From the NCBI RefSeq assembly GCF_014648415.1, contig NZ_BMRB01000002.1, positions 207,260-271,259 on the forward strand: a stretch of 64,000 bases of DNA, in the 5' to 3' direction. Below, one piece after another: positions 41,958 to 50,043 of the stretch (its first letter is position 1; each line of letters opens with the position of its first letter). This DNA comes from Actinokineospora fastidiosa (lineage in GTDB: Bacteria > Actinomycetota > Actinomycetes > Mycobacteriales > Pseudonocardiaceae). A model generated the notes under the pieces. The model made no database searches. It was not told the DNA's origin and worked only from the letters and a program-made list of their open reading frames with translations. The translations under genes were made by a program, and so were the position numbers.

Positions 41958-43094
41958 TCAGGCGCACATCCATCGTGACGGTATGACAAGCGGACCGACC
42001 GATGGGTTCACCATCCGCATCGACGCCCGCCAGTCCGCGATCTTGGGTCTTCCCGCGTCAAGCCAATTGCGAACCAGACCCACCACGATCTCGAGCAGCT
42101 GGTCCGCGTGTGGGCCGTGGACGTGGGCTAGTCCGGTCCGCTGGAGACAGAGCGCGCCACCTTCCTGCCGATCGATCAGTGTCGCGGTTCCCTGCGCCGG
42201 ATCCACGTCGGCGAACCGGGCCTGGGTCATCGCTGGGCCCTCTGCGGCCATGAGGAACCAGAGATCGGTGTACTCCTTCCAGTCAAGGCTCGGGAGCACC
42301 CGCTTGACGAGCCCCGGTCGAGGGAACGGTCCGATCGTGAACCTCTCCGGATGGGCTCCCGGAAACTCCTGGTAGAGAGCGCCTCCCGCGGTCATGAAGT
42401 CCGTCCACGGCCCGATGGCGGTCGCGTGCGGGGCTCCGGCCCGGCATTCGACCCTGACCAGCGGGTGTGCGCCACCGTGGGCAAACGGGGCCAGGACCAT
42501 TCCGGAGGGCTTCAGTTGTTCCAACCAGGCAGGCGGCACACCTCTGATACCGCAGCTGGCGACGATCCGATCGAACGGGCCTCGCTCGGGATGGCCGAGG
42601 TATCCATCGCCGACCACGGCGGTCACGCCCGTGCAGCCCGCCCGCCGCAGTGCGGCGCGGGCGTCGGCGACGACATCGGGTTGCAGGTCGAGGGCGACGA
42701 CCTCGGCGCCGGTGACGGCGTGGATCAGGGCGGCGTTGTACCCGATTCCCGATCCGACCTCCAGGACCCGCATGCCCGGTTCGAGTCGCAGGGCGTGGAG
42801 CATGGTGGCCAGGAGCGACGGCAGTGTGGTCGAACTGAGCAGACGGCCCGCGTGGTCCAGCTTGAACGCGAGCGGGTTGTCGTCGTAGATGACCGCGAGC
42901 AGCTCGTCGGGGAACCGGTCGTGGTCGGTGACGGCGTGCCACTCACCGTCGACCAGGAGTCGGCGGGGGAACCGGTGCCGCGGAACGGTGGCGAGCGCGG
43001 CGACGACGGCGGCGTCATCGATCTCCGCAGCCGCTGCGACCTTCGCCGCGTAGGACGACAGCCACTGGTCGAGCGACGCGGGCCGGGAAGTCAT
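41958..43094 (-). CDS. PCMT-like (protein-L-isoaspartate methyltransferase family) methyltransferase
   Basis: A 378-residue protein. Residues about 30-50 (VVAALATVPRHRFPRRLLVDGEWHAV) and the SAM motif MRVLEVGSGIGYNAALIHAVTGAEVVALD (about 110-140) are typical of the PCMT family. A pre-motif SSTTLPSLLATMLHALRLEPG precedes it. The C-terminal 170 residues are an extension also found in longer actinobacterial PCMT-like enzymes. The family methylates isoaspartate for repair or, in some peptide pathways, aspartate. The ATG overlaps the TorD stop (ATGA), so it belongs to the molybdoenzyme operon rather than to the peptide cluster. Isoaspartate repair of the exported enzyme is one possible reason. Confidence 0.78.
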   Translation of the reverse strand: MTSRPASLDQWLSSYAAKVAAAAEIDDAAVVAALATVPRHRFPRRLLVDGEWHAVTDHDRFPDELLAVIYDDNPLAFKLDHAGRLLSSTTLPSLLATMLHALRLEPGMRVLEVGSGIGYNAALIHAVTGAEVVALDLQPDVVADARAALRRAGCTGVTAVVGDGYLGHPERGPFDRIVASCGIRGVPPAWLEQLKPSGMVLAPFAHGGAHPLVRVECRAGAPHATAIGPWTDFMTAGGALYQEFPGAHPERFTIGPFPRPGLVKRVLPSLDWKEYTDLWFLMAAEGPAMTQARFADVDPAQGTATLIDRQEGGALCLQRTGLAHVHGPHADQLLEIVVGLVRNWLDAGRPKIADWRASMRMVNPSVGPLVIPSRWMCA

Positions 43095-43711
43095 GGCAGC
43101 CTGCTCGCGGTCGGGACCGTCGAGTCGTCGAGGACATTCCAGAGCAGGACAGCAATGCCTTCGTAGGGTCCCATCCGCGCGGCATCGGCGACCCGCTCGA
43201 GGAAGCCGTCGCTCCACGGTCGGATGTGCTGCTCGAGCAGTTCCCGGACGGCCGCCCGCTCCCCTGTCCGCGTCGGATCCGCGGCCGCGGCTTCGCGGAA
43301 GTGGGCGAGGAGCGCGAGCTCCACCGAGATGTGGTCCGGTTCGAGGACGGCGTCACGGCTGTCGATCACGGGCCGCACGCCGTGCCGGACCATCAACGCC
43401 TCTACGGCGTGGGCCGGGCGCCCACCGAGCTTGACCTCGCCATGCCATGCCGAGGCGTACGGCGGACAGACGGGCTGCGGCCCAATGAACAGGCGGCAGA
43501 ACTCCGCGGCCATGTCCTCCAGTATGACCGCCTCGTCGCGTGTCGCGTCGGGGGCGTCGACGAGCGGGTGACCGGTTCCCCATCTGATGTCGGTGGCGAG
43601 CATCCGGCCGTAGAGCGGCGCGTCGACCTCGCGCGCGAACAGCCGTGCGGCCAGCCGCAGCACCGCCGTGTTCGCCCGGAGCAGGGCGGCGGCGTCGTGT
43701 TCGGGGGACAC
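43091..43711 (-). CDS. TorD/DmsD-family molybdoenzyme chaperone
   Basis: A 206-residue all-helical protein. It shows LAARLFAREVDAPLYGRML, EYCRLFIGP-like EFCRLFIGPQPVCPPYASAWHGEVKLGGRPAHAVEAL, and a C-terminal DHISVELALLAHF block. These are the TorD family features (the E-F-x-R-L-F-x-G-P and P-Y-x-S-x-W sets). Such chaperones bind the Tat signal of molybdoenzymes and hold export until the cofactor is inserted. The GTG at 43711 is one base after the stop of the molybdoenzyme, so they are coupled. Confidence 0.85.
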   Translation of the reverse strand: MSPEHDAAALLRANTAVLRLAARLFAREVDAPLYGRMLATDIRWGTGHPLVDAPDATRDEAVILEDMAAEFCRLFIGPQPVCPPYASAWHGEVKLGGRPAHAVEALMVRHGVRPVIDSRDAVLEPDHISVELALLAHFREAAAADPTRTGERAAVRELLEQHIRPWSDGFLERVADAARMGPYEGIAVLLWNVLDDSTVPTASRLP

Positions 43712-43712
43712 G

Positions 43713-46283
43713 TCATCCAACCTTCCGGATCCGCACCACGGTGTCGTGGTAAGCCTGTCCGCCCGCGACGGGATCCGGGTAGATGGGCAGGATGTCGTTC
43801 TGGGGGACGCTGATGGCCCCGCGCCACCACAGGCGGTCGAGATCCGGATCGGCGGCCTCGCCATAACCGGGGATGGCCGCGTCGTCCTTGCCGTTGGTGG
43901 CATAGGCGCCACCGACGCTGCGTCCGGCGTTGTGCGCGATGGCGATCACCAACGGGTGCACGCCTTCGGTGAGACGCACCCTGGTGCGCAGGGTCCCGAG
44001 TTCGGAACCGTCGCCCATCGGGACCGCCGGGTCGAGTGGCCGGAAGCTGGTCACCTCGATCCAGTCTCCATCGCCGATACCGAGCTTGTCGGCGGTCGCA
44101 CGGTTGAGCAGGGCCGGATTCGTGTGGGAGATCTCCTGCAGCCACTTCGACTGCATCGTGCGATGCGCGTTGTGCACGTTGATCTTGTAACTGGTCATGA
44201 TCAGGTGATCGTCGGGGAACTCGCGCTGGTGGCTCGGGATCGGCTCGTAGACCGGCAAAGGGTGCACCTCGCGGCCAGCTGCTTTGCCCTTCTCCACGAC
44301 GAAGTCGCTGTAGATCTCGACCTTGCGCGAGGGTGTGAGGAAGCCGCGCAGGGCGACCCCGCCGATCCGGATGCCGATCGCGACGGGCTCGCCCGTCTTG
44401 CTGTCGGCGCCCTTGTAGATGATCCCGGTCTCCGCGTCCTCCGCCGCTCCGTCGAGTTCGGCCGCGGTGAGGGGCTTGGTGTGGGGCTCGTAGTGCGGTT
44501 TCTTGGTCGGGTCCATCCAGACGCCGTCCGCCCTCATGCGTGCGAAGCCGCCGGGCACGGGTCGGAAGTACTCTTCCAGGTACTCCTCGGTCGTCGCCCA
44601 GGGGAAGTATGCCTCCATCCCGCCACCGATCCGGCGGGCGAGTTCGGGGAAGATCTCGCGGATGTCCTTGGACTCCCCCCGCGGCGGGACGACGGGCTGG
44701 CGCAGGCTGACGTAGTCGACGAGGCCCTGGGGCGGCCGGGCATCGATGTCCCAGCGTTCGAGGTAGGTCGCCCAGGGCAGGATGATGTCGGCCAGGTGCG
44801 AGGTCTCGGAGTACATGACGTCGATGCAGACGTGGAACGGAATGAGCTTCTCGTCCTGCAGCACGCCGCGCACCAGTTGGGCCTCCGGCCAGGACCACGC
44901 GGTGTCGGCGTTGTAGGTCATCAGGGCGGAGATCTTCTGCCGTCCCTCCCTGATCCAGAGGTAGATGATCTCCGCGACCTTCATCTTCCCCGCGAAGGCG
45001 TTCGCCAGCGGCCAGTCCTTGGCCTCGGCGATGATGCTGCGGGCGGTCGGCTTGTCGGGCACGGGCTCGGGTTCCGGGATGGCCTTCTTGTCCCAGGAGG
45101 AGCGGGGGTGCCAGCACCAGCCGCCGCGTTTGCCCATGTTGCCGACGAGTGCGTTGAGCATGGTGATCGCACGGTCGTTGTAATAGCCGTTCCGGTGGGC
45201 CTGCGAGCCGCGGTTGCAGATCGTGGTGCACTCGGGGGCCGCCGCGGCGAACTCGCGGGCGATGCGCTCGATGGTCGTGGCGGGGACTCCGCTCTCCTGT
45301 TCGGCGCGGGCCGGGGTGTACTGGGCGACGTGTTCGAGGATCTTGTCAGGTGGGTAGTTCGACCAGGTTTCCAGCCAGGTCCTGTCCCACAGACCCTCCC
45401 GGCAGATGACGTTGGCCATGGCCAACGCGATCAGGCCGTCGGTGCCGGGTTTGACGCAGAACCACTCGTCGGACAGCGCAGCGGTGTTCGACATGCGGGT
45501 CTCGAAGGTGACGAGCCTGGCGCCCTTCTCCCGGGCTCGCATCATGCGGATGGCGACCGGAATGTGGCCCTGATGGGCTTCGGCCCAGTTGGAGCCGAAG
45601 TTCAACACGTATCGCGAGTTCTCGAAGTCGCCCAAGTCCCAGTCGGACTCGCCGATGGTGGTGGCGATCGCCGCGCGCCGGTTGGCCGAGCACAGCGCGC
45701 GGTGGTTGAAGTGCGATGGGGTGCCGTAGGCGTTGAGGAACCGTGAGACGATGTCCGATGAGCGGTTGCGGCCTTGCTGGAAGGCGAACTCCTCGGGTTT
45801 GCCGCGGTCACGAATCTCCCGTAGGCGCGTCGCTATCTCGTCGTACGCCTCCTCCCAGGTGATGCGCCGCCAACGCCCGGACCCACGCTCCCCGACCCGC
45901 TTGAGCGGGTACAGCATGCGGAAGGGGTCGTAGAGCACCGAGGGGCCTGCCACCCCTTTCGCGCACACCGCGCCCTGGCTGTTGGGGTCCTTGGGGTTGC
46001 CGGTGATCTTCAGCAGACGGCCGTTCGCGACATGGCCGATGATGCCGCACGCCGTGGTGCACATCTGGCACATCGAGGGGATTCGGGTCGCCTCGGGGGT
46101 GCTGTCGCCGGTCCGGTCGTCCAGGAGCCGGTCGGTGATCTCGATCGCGCCGACGCCACCGACCGCGACAGCCGCCATGGCTCCGAGTCTCAGCAGGTCG
46201 CGGCGGCTGAGGCGCCAACCGTCGCGAGACCCGCCGGTGGGATCCGGGTTGGCGGTCGGCGGGCTGGCGGCGTCCCTGGTCAC
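43713..46283 (-). CDS. Tat-exported molybdopterin oxidoreductase, PsrA/PhsA-like catalytic subunit
   Basis: An 856-residue DMSO-reductase family enzyme. A Tat signal (WRLSRRDLLRLGAMAAVAVGG, residues 23-43) is followed by the [4Fe-4S] motif MCQMCTTACG..GAVCAKG (about 71-112), a molybdopterin-guanine-dinucleotide part, and ALCSANRRAAIATTIGESDWDLGDFENS, where the Cys is the likely Mo ligand. The C-terminal molydop_binding domain has LLNRATADKLGIGDGDWIEVTS. The Cys ligand and the PsrABC-type neighbours point to a polysulfide, thiosulfate or tetrathionate reductase or a related oxyanion enzyme. Sulfite oxidation (SoeA-like) is less likely because SoeA has no Tat signal. The true substrate cannot be read from the sequence. 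Confidence 0.88.
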   Translation of the reverse strand: MTRDAASPPTANPDPTGGSRDGWRLSRRDLLRLGAMAAVAVGGVGAIEITDRLLDDRTGDSTPEATRIPSMCQMCTTACGIIGHVANGRLLKITGNPKDPNSQGAVCAKGVAGPSVLYDPFRMLYPLKRVGERGSGRWRRITWEEAYDEIATRLREIRDRGKPEEFAFQQGRNRSSDIVSRFLNAYGTPSHFNHRALCSANRRAAIATTIGESDWDLGDFENSRYVLNFGSNWAEAHQGHIPVAIRMMRAREKGARLVTFETRMSNTAALSDEWFCVKPGTDGLIALAMANVICREGLWDRTWLETWSNYPPDKILEHVAQYTPARAEQESGVPATTIERIAREFAAAAPECTTICNRGSQAHRNGYYNDRAITMLNALVGNMGKRGGWCWHPRSSWDKKAIPEPEPVPDKPTARSIIAEAKDWPLANAFAGKMKVAEIIYLWIREGRQKISALMTYNADTAWSWPEAQLVRGVLQDEKLIPFHVCIDVMYSETSHLADIILPWATYLERWDIDARPPQGLVDYVSLRQPVVPPRGESKDIREIFPELARRIGGGMEAYFPWATTEEYLEEYFRPVPGGFARMRADGVWMDPTKKPHYEPHTKPLTAAELDGAAEDAETGIIYKGADSKTGEPVAIGIRIGGVALRGFLTPSRKVEIYSDFVVEKGKAAGREVHPLPVYEPIPSHQREFPDDHLIMTSYKINVHNAHRTMQSKWLQEISHTNPALLNRATADKLGIGDGDWIEVTSFRPLDPAVPMGDGSELGTLRTRVRLTEGVHPLVIAIAHNAGRSVGGAYATNGKDDAAIPGYGEAADPDLDRLWWRGAISVPQNDILPIYPDPVAGGQAYHDTVVRIRKVG

Positions 46284-46301
46284 GGTGAACGTCCCCTCGG
46301 T

Positions 46302-47198
46302 TCAGACGGCGAAGATCAGGTAGCGGAGCGTCGCCGCCCCGGTGAGGATGGCGACAGCGGCGACGGCACGGCCTGCTCGACCGCGGCCCGCCGCGATGAG
46401 GATGACCACCGGGACCACGACGCCGAGCCCGAGCACGCCCGCGTAGAAGAGCGGAGCCCACTCTCCGGCGAGCAGCGAGGTGAGAGCCCGCTCGGCGGGT
46501 CCGTTGGACACTGAGATGGCGGAGAAGACCATCGTGACGGCGTAGGCGCCCAGCAGGGCCAGCGTGGCCCGGCCATGCGCGGCGAGCTGCTGCTCGGTTG
46601 CCTGATCGTCGAAGATGTGGAGGGCTTGGACGATCGCGGCGCCCATGAGCAACGAGGTGATCAGGTAGAGCAGCGCCGAGCCGCTGGTGTTGGCCAGTGG
46701 GGACACCCACGTCCGCGCCAAGACCGCGACCGGGTAGACGGCCAATGCGAAGCTGGTGGCACCGAGTAGCCACGCCGTGCCACGGTCAAGAACGAATGTC
46801 GCTCCTCGGGCGGGCTCCACTCCCGCGTCGACGGCGCCGCCACGACGGCGCCACAGCAGGTACAGCGCGACCACGAGCAGGAGCATCTTGACCGCGATGA
46901 TCTTCGCCCCGAGTGAGATCGGCGAGTCCCAGTTCCCGAACCGGGTGAGCATCAGGAAGAAGCGCTCCGGCCTGCCGAGGTCAACGGTCAGCAACAGCCC
47001 GGCCAGGCCGAGCACGACCAAGCAGATCCAGGTCGAGCGCCAGTCCAGGACCGTGCTGGTGGCGCCGAACCTGTCGCGGTGCCAGAGAGTGGCCATGGTG
47101 AGGCCGCTGGGAATGCCGACGAGCGTGAAGTACGCGGCCAGCAGGCCACCCCAAGGGGACTGGGGCAGTGGGGCGCTCCCGGCGAGGGTGATGAGCAT
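46302..47198 (-). CDS. NrfD/PsrC-type membrane subunit
   Basis: A 298-residue membrane protein with eight predicted helices. It contains TICLVVLGLAGLLLTVDLGRPERFFLML-type NrfD features (LTVDLGRPERF) and NWDSPISLGAKII. NrfD proteins exchange electrons with quinone for the FeS and molybdoenzyme subunits. The start (47198) is three bases after the FeS subunit stop and the end is 18 bases before the molybdoenzyme start, so all three are co-translated. Confidence 0.88.
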   Translation of the reverse strand: MLITLAGSAPLPQSPWGGLLAAYFTLVGIPSGLTMATLWHRDRFGATSTVLDWRSTWICLVVLGLAGLLLTVDLGRPERFFLMLTRFGNWDSPISLGAKIIAVKMLLLVVALYLLWRRRGGAVDAGVEPARGATFVLDRGTAWLLGATSFALAVYPVAVLARTWVSPLANTSGSALLYLITSLLMGAAIVQALHIFDDQATEQQLAAHGRATLALLGAYAVTMVFSAISVSNGPAERALTSLLAGEWAPLFYAGVLGLGVVVPVVILIAAGRGRAGRAVAAVAILTGAATLRYLIFAV

Positions 47199-47201
47199 CC
47201 G

Positions 47202-47813
47202 TCAGCTGTCCTGGAGGTCGGCGGTCTTGTCGACCTGGACGCCGTCGTTGACGATAAGCGGCAGCGCGTGCTTCGGATCGACGTAGAAGACCCGGGGAGC
47301 GGTGTGCTCATCCGGCTTCCACACGGTCGTGTCGTTCTCGCGCATCCTGGTCGCGATCTCGCTGTCGGGATCGTCAAGGTCTCCGAAGATCCGGCAGTTG
47401 GTCGGACAGGCCTCCACGCACGCTGGTGCCTCCCCCTGAGAGGTGCGGTGGTCGCAGAAGGTGCACTTGCTCGCGGTCTGTGTCTGCGGGTCCTCGTAGA
47501 TGGCGCCGTAGGGGCATGCGGCCATGCAGAAGCGGTTGAGGTTGCAGTCACCCTCGTTGATCACAACCTCCCCGTTGGGCAGGCGGGTGATCGCGTCCGT
47601 CGGGCAGGCGTTCAGGCAGGGCGCGTCCTCGCAGTGATTGCACAGAACGGGGATGAAATGGCGGGTCGGGTTGGGGTAGGCGCCGTCCTCGACGTACTTG
47701 ACGGTGTCGCGGAACACCCCGAGCGGCACGTCGAACTCGTTCTTGCACGCGACGGAGCAGGCGTGGCACCCGATGCAGGTGTTGAGGTCGATCAGCATCC
47801 CGAAGCGCGGCAT
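47202..47813 (-). CDS. 4Fe-4S ferredoxin-type electron-transfer subunit (PsrB-like)
   Basis: A 203-residue protein with four [4Fe-4S] motifs: DLNTCIGCHACSVACKNEF, CNHCEDAPCLNACPTDAI, CNLNRFCMAACPYGAIYED with its linked Cys, and CTFCDHRTSQGEAPACVEACPT. This is the usual DmsB/PsrB/PhsB arrangement. The ATG has AAGGAG six bases upstream. It carries electrons between the NrfD subunit and the molybdoenzyme; without its own signal it would be exported together with the Tat-tagged catalytic subunit. Confidence 0.92.
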   Translation of the reverse strand: MPRFGMLIDLNTCIGCHACSVACKNEFDVPLGVFRDTVKYVEDGAYPNPTRHFIPVLCNHCEDAPCLNACPTDAITRLPNGEVVINEGDCNLNRFCMAACPYGAIYEDPQTQTASKCTFCDHRTSQGEAPACVEACPTNCRIFGDLDDPDSEIATRMRENDTTVWKPDEHTAPRVFYVDPKHALPLIVNDGVQVDKTADLQDS

Positions 47814-47853
47814 GGCGCTCCTTTCGGTGGAGCCGTCGGCGATCGTCAGGCCG

Positions 47854-47882
47854 GGGCGATGCGCGACGTCTGCGCATCGCCC
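47854..47882 (-). terminator. Intra-operon hairpin between DsrE and the FeS subunit
   Basis: GGGCGATGCGC at 47854-47864 pairs perfectly with 47872-47882, loop 7 bases. It may partly separate transcription of the transporter-DsrE part from the molybdoenzyme part. Confidence 0.55.
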
Positions 47883-47922
47883 GGGCCTTCCGCTGGTCAG
47901 GACGGCATGGGTGTGGCGCGGT

Positions 47923-48273
47923 TCAGACGTTGATGACCTTGTCGGCCCAGAGCGTCCATTCGGTGAGCTCCTTCATCGAGGAGCGGTGGGAGCCCGGCAC
48001 GATCCTGTCCTCGCTCATGCCGCGGGCGTCCATACAGCTGCCGCAGCAGCCGATCTCGCCGCCCTGTCGAACAAAGGACGCGGCCATGCTGCCGGTGTTG
48101 TAGTAGCCGTTGGGGGTCTTCTGACCTTCGGCGACCGTGACGACCGAGTCGCCGAACAAGAAGACCTTGACGTCGGTGCCGTCCTGGCGGGCGACCTCGG
48201 TGGCCCACCGCAGTCCGTTGTACACGCGTTCGGTGCCGTAGGGCGGGTCGTGCAGCACGAAGAGGACCTTCAT
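47923..48273 (-). CDS. DsrE-family sulfur-relay protein
   Basis: A 116-residue single-domain protein. It starts MKVLFVLHDPPYGTERVYNGLRWATEVARQ and has the loop GGEIGCCGSCMDARGMSED, the DsrE/TusD-like fold with a Cys-rich motif. DsrE proteins carry persulfide sulfur between sulfurtransferases and reductases. Location between the ABC transporter and the PsrABC-type subunits fits transfer of sulfur to or from the molybdoenzyme. The ATG has GGAGGTAGGAG upstream. Confidence 0.85.
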   Translation of the reverse strand: MKVLFVLHDPPYGTERVYNGLRWATEVARQDGTDVKVFLFGDSVVTVAEGQKTPNGYYNTGSMAASFVRQGGEIGCCGSCMDARGMSEDRIVPGSHRSSMKELTEWTLWADKVINV

Positions 48274-48340
48274 GTTTCTCCTACCTCCAGGTTTCGGGAC
48301 GGTCGGTGCGTCGCCCATGCTCCGGGCAAGGGCAGGGCGT

Positions 48341-49249
48341 TCAGCGCGTCGCCGCTCCCATGCGGCGGCGTAGGAACCGGGATATCTGGTCGACGACGAG
48401 GACCAGCAGGAGCAACGCGATCATCAGCGTCGCCAGTTCCTCGTAGCGGAACAGGCGCATCGAGATGCCCAGGGCCTGGCCGATGCCCCCCGCGCCGACG
48501 AAACCGATGATCGCGGAGCTGCGGATGTTGCACTCCCACTGGTAGAGCACCAGGGACGCGATGTTGTTGCGCGCTTGGGGAACGATGGCCAGCACGGCTG
48601 TGGCCAACCTGGTGGCGCCGGTCAGGCGGACCGCCTCGACCGGTGCCACGTCCACCGCCTCCAGTTGCTCGGACACCAGTTTGGCGAGCAGACCCGCGGC
48701 ATGCAGGGAGATCGCGTACACGCCCGCGGCGGGTCCGAGGCCGACGGCGGCGACGAACACCAGCGCCCACAGGAGTTCCGGAACCGACCGGAACACGGTG
48801 GCGACCCAACGCGCGGGCAAGGAGATCCACTTGGGCGCGCCGATATTGCCTGCCATGAGCAGAGCGAGGAGCAGACCCATGACGGTGCCGAAGAACAGCG
48901 CCGCGATCGAGATCTGGAGGGTCTCGACCACGGCCTTGCCCACCGAGCGCAGCAGTTCCTCGTCGGTCTGCGGCGGGAAGAGCCCTGCCAGGATCTCCCG
49001 GGCGTTGTCCCAGCCCTCGATCAGGGACGCGAAACTGACACCGGTGCCGTCCAGTGACCACACCACAGCGGCGATGGCGATGACGAGCACCAGCCACCGC
49101 GTCTTGGAACGCCGGTACCGGACCGCGGCGCGCCCGCCACCGGGGGGCTCCTGGTTGAGGTCCGTCGGCAGGCGCTCCTTCCCGTCATCCCGTTCGTCCA
49201 CGGCGTCCTGGCTCGGGTTGGCGGGGAAGCTCCCGGTTCTCGGGTTCAT
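48341..49249 (-). CDS. PhnE-type ABC transporter permease
   Basis: A 302-residue permease. After a charged cytoplasmic start there are six helices and the EAA loop VEAVRLTGATRLATAVLAIVPQARNNIASLVLYQWECNIRSSAIIGFVGAGGIGQALG. The last part is the usual phosphonate/phosphite permease signature. The ATG overlaps the ATPase stop (ATGA). With the PhnC and PhnD-like genes it forms a complete importer. Confidence 0.85.
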   Translation of the reverse strand: MNPRTGSFPANPSQDAVDERDDGKERLPTDLNQEPPGGGRAAVRYRRSKTRWLVLVIAIAAVVWSLDGTGVSFASLIEGWDNAREILAGLFPPQTDEELLRSVGKAVVETLQISIAALFFGTVMGLLLALLMAGNIGAPKWISLPARWVATVFRSVPELLWALVFVAAVGLGPAAGVYAISLHAAGLLAKLVSEQLEAVDVAPVEAVRLTGATRLATAVLAIVPQARNNIASLVLYQWECNIRSSAIIGFVGAGGIGQALGISMRLFRYEELATLMIALLLLVLVVDQISRFLRRRMGAATR

Positions 49250-49986
49250 GTCCCCACCTCGACGCCCTCATAGATGTCGCGAGCGTCGCGCTCGGAGAGT
49301 TCGGGACCGTCAAAGCACACTCGTCCGTCCCGAAGGGCGACGACGCGCGGGAACTGACGAGCGATGGACAGGTCGTGGGTGCTGATCACGACGGTGACAC
49401 CGCTGGCTTCCCGCAGCGTGTGCACCGCGGCCTGCGCGGTGACCGGATCGAGGCCGGAGGTGGGCTCGTCGGCGAGGAGGAGCCGGGGCTCGGGAAGCAC
49501 CGCGCGGACCAACGCCACCCGCTGCCGTTGGCCGCCGGAGAGGCTTTCCACCTGGGACTTGAGGAACGGCTGGATCCCTTGGGTCTCGGCGAGAGTGCGG
49601 ACGCGCTCCGCGTAGCGCGCGGGCACGCGGCCGCGCAGCACGGCGGCCCAGTCCCGCAGGCCCCAGGAGGGTGACGTGCCCAGCACGGCATTTGTCTGCG
49701 CCCTCAGCCCGTGCACCAGATCGTTGCCCTGGCGCACGACGCCGGTGCACCGACGGATGGCGCGGAGTTCGGCGGCCTTGGCAGGGTTCTTGCCACCGAC
49801 GGTCAGGGTTCCCGAGGTCGGCTTGACCGCGCCGAGGACGCATCGCAGCAAGGTCGTCTTGCCGGAACCGGACGGTCCGAGCAGGACGACGTGCTCGGCC
49901 TCCTCGACGGTCAGCGAGACGTCGTCGAGCGCTGGATGCTCACGATCGGGGAACGTGACGGACACGCCGGTCAGCCGGATCTCCAT
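49246..49986 (-). CDS. PhnC-type ABC transporter ATP-binding protein
   Basis: A 246-residue ATPase. Walker A GPSGSGKTTLLR (about residues 36-47), Q-loop VRQGNDLVH, ABC signature SLSGGQRQRVALVRA (about 140-154), Walker B RLLLADEPTSGLDP and the switch His in VVISTHDLS. The length and the residue set match the PhnC/PtxA type. It energises uptake by the PhnE-like permease. Confidence 0.88.
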   Translation of the reverse strand: MEIRLTGVSVTFPDREHPALDDVSLTVEEAEHVVLLGPSGSGKTTLLRCVLGAVKPTSGTLTVGGKNPAKAAELRAIRRCTGVVRQGNDLVHGLRAQTNAVLGTSPSWGLRDWAAVLRGRVPARYAERVRTLAETQGIQPFLKSQVESLSGGQRQRVALVRAVLPEPRLLLADEPTSGLDPVTAQAAVHTLREASGVTVVISTHDLSIARQFPRVVALRDGRVCFDGPELSERDARDIYEGVEVGT

Positions 49987-50043
49987 GGCTTGGCCACCTT
50001 TCCGGGTTGAGAACGCGAGGCAGGCGATGGGGGCGGCGCGTTG

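Noticed and set aside
41958-43094. PCMT-like methyltransferase as a maturation enzyme of the small peptide
   Set aside because: The peptide has no Asp or Glu, and the gene overlaps torD and is separated from the peptide gene by a 720-base gap.
43713-46283. Calling the molybdoenzyme a formate dehydrogenase or nitrate reductase
   Set aside because: The neighbours are PsrB/PsrC-like with DsrE, and the motif pattern around the Mo-ligand Cys differs; the substrate is left open.
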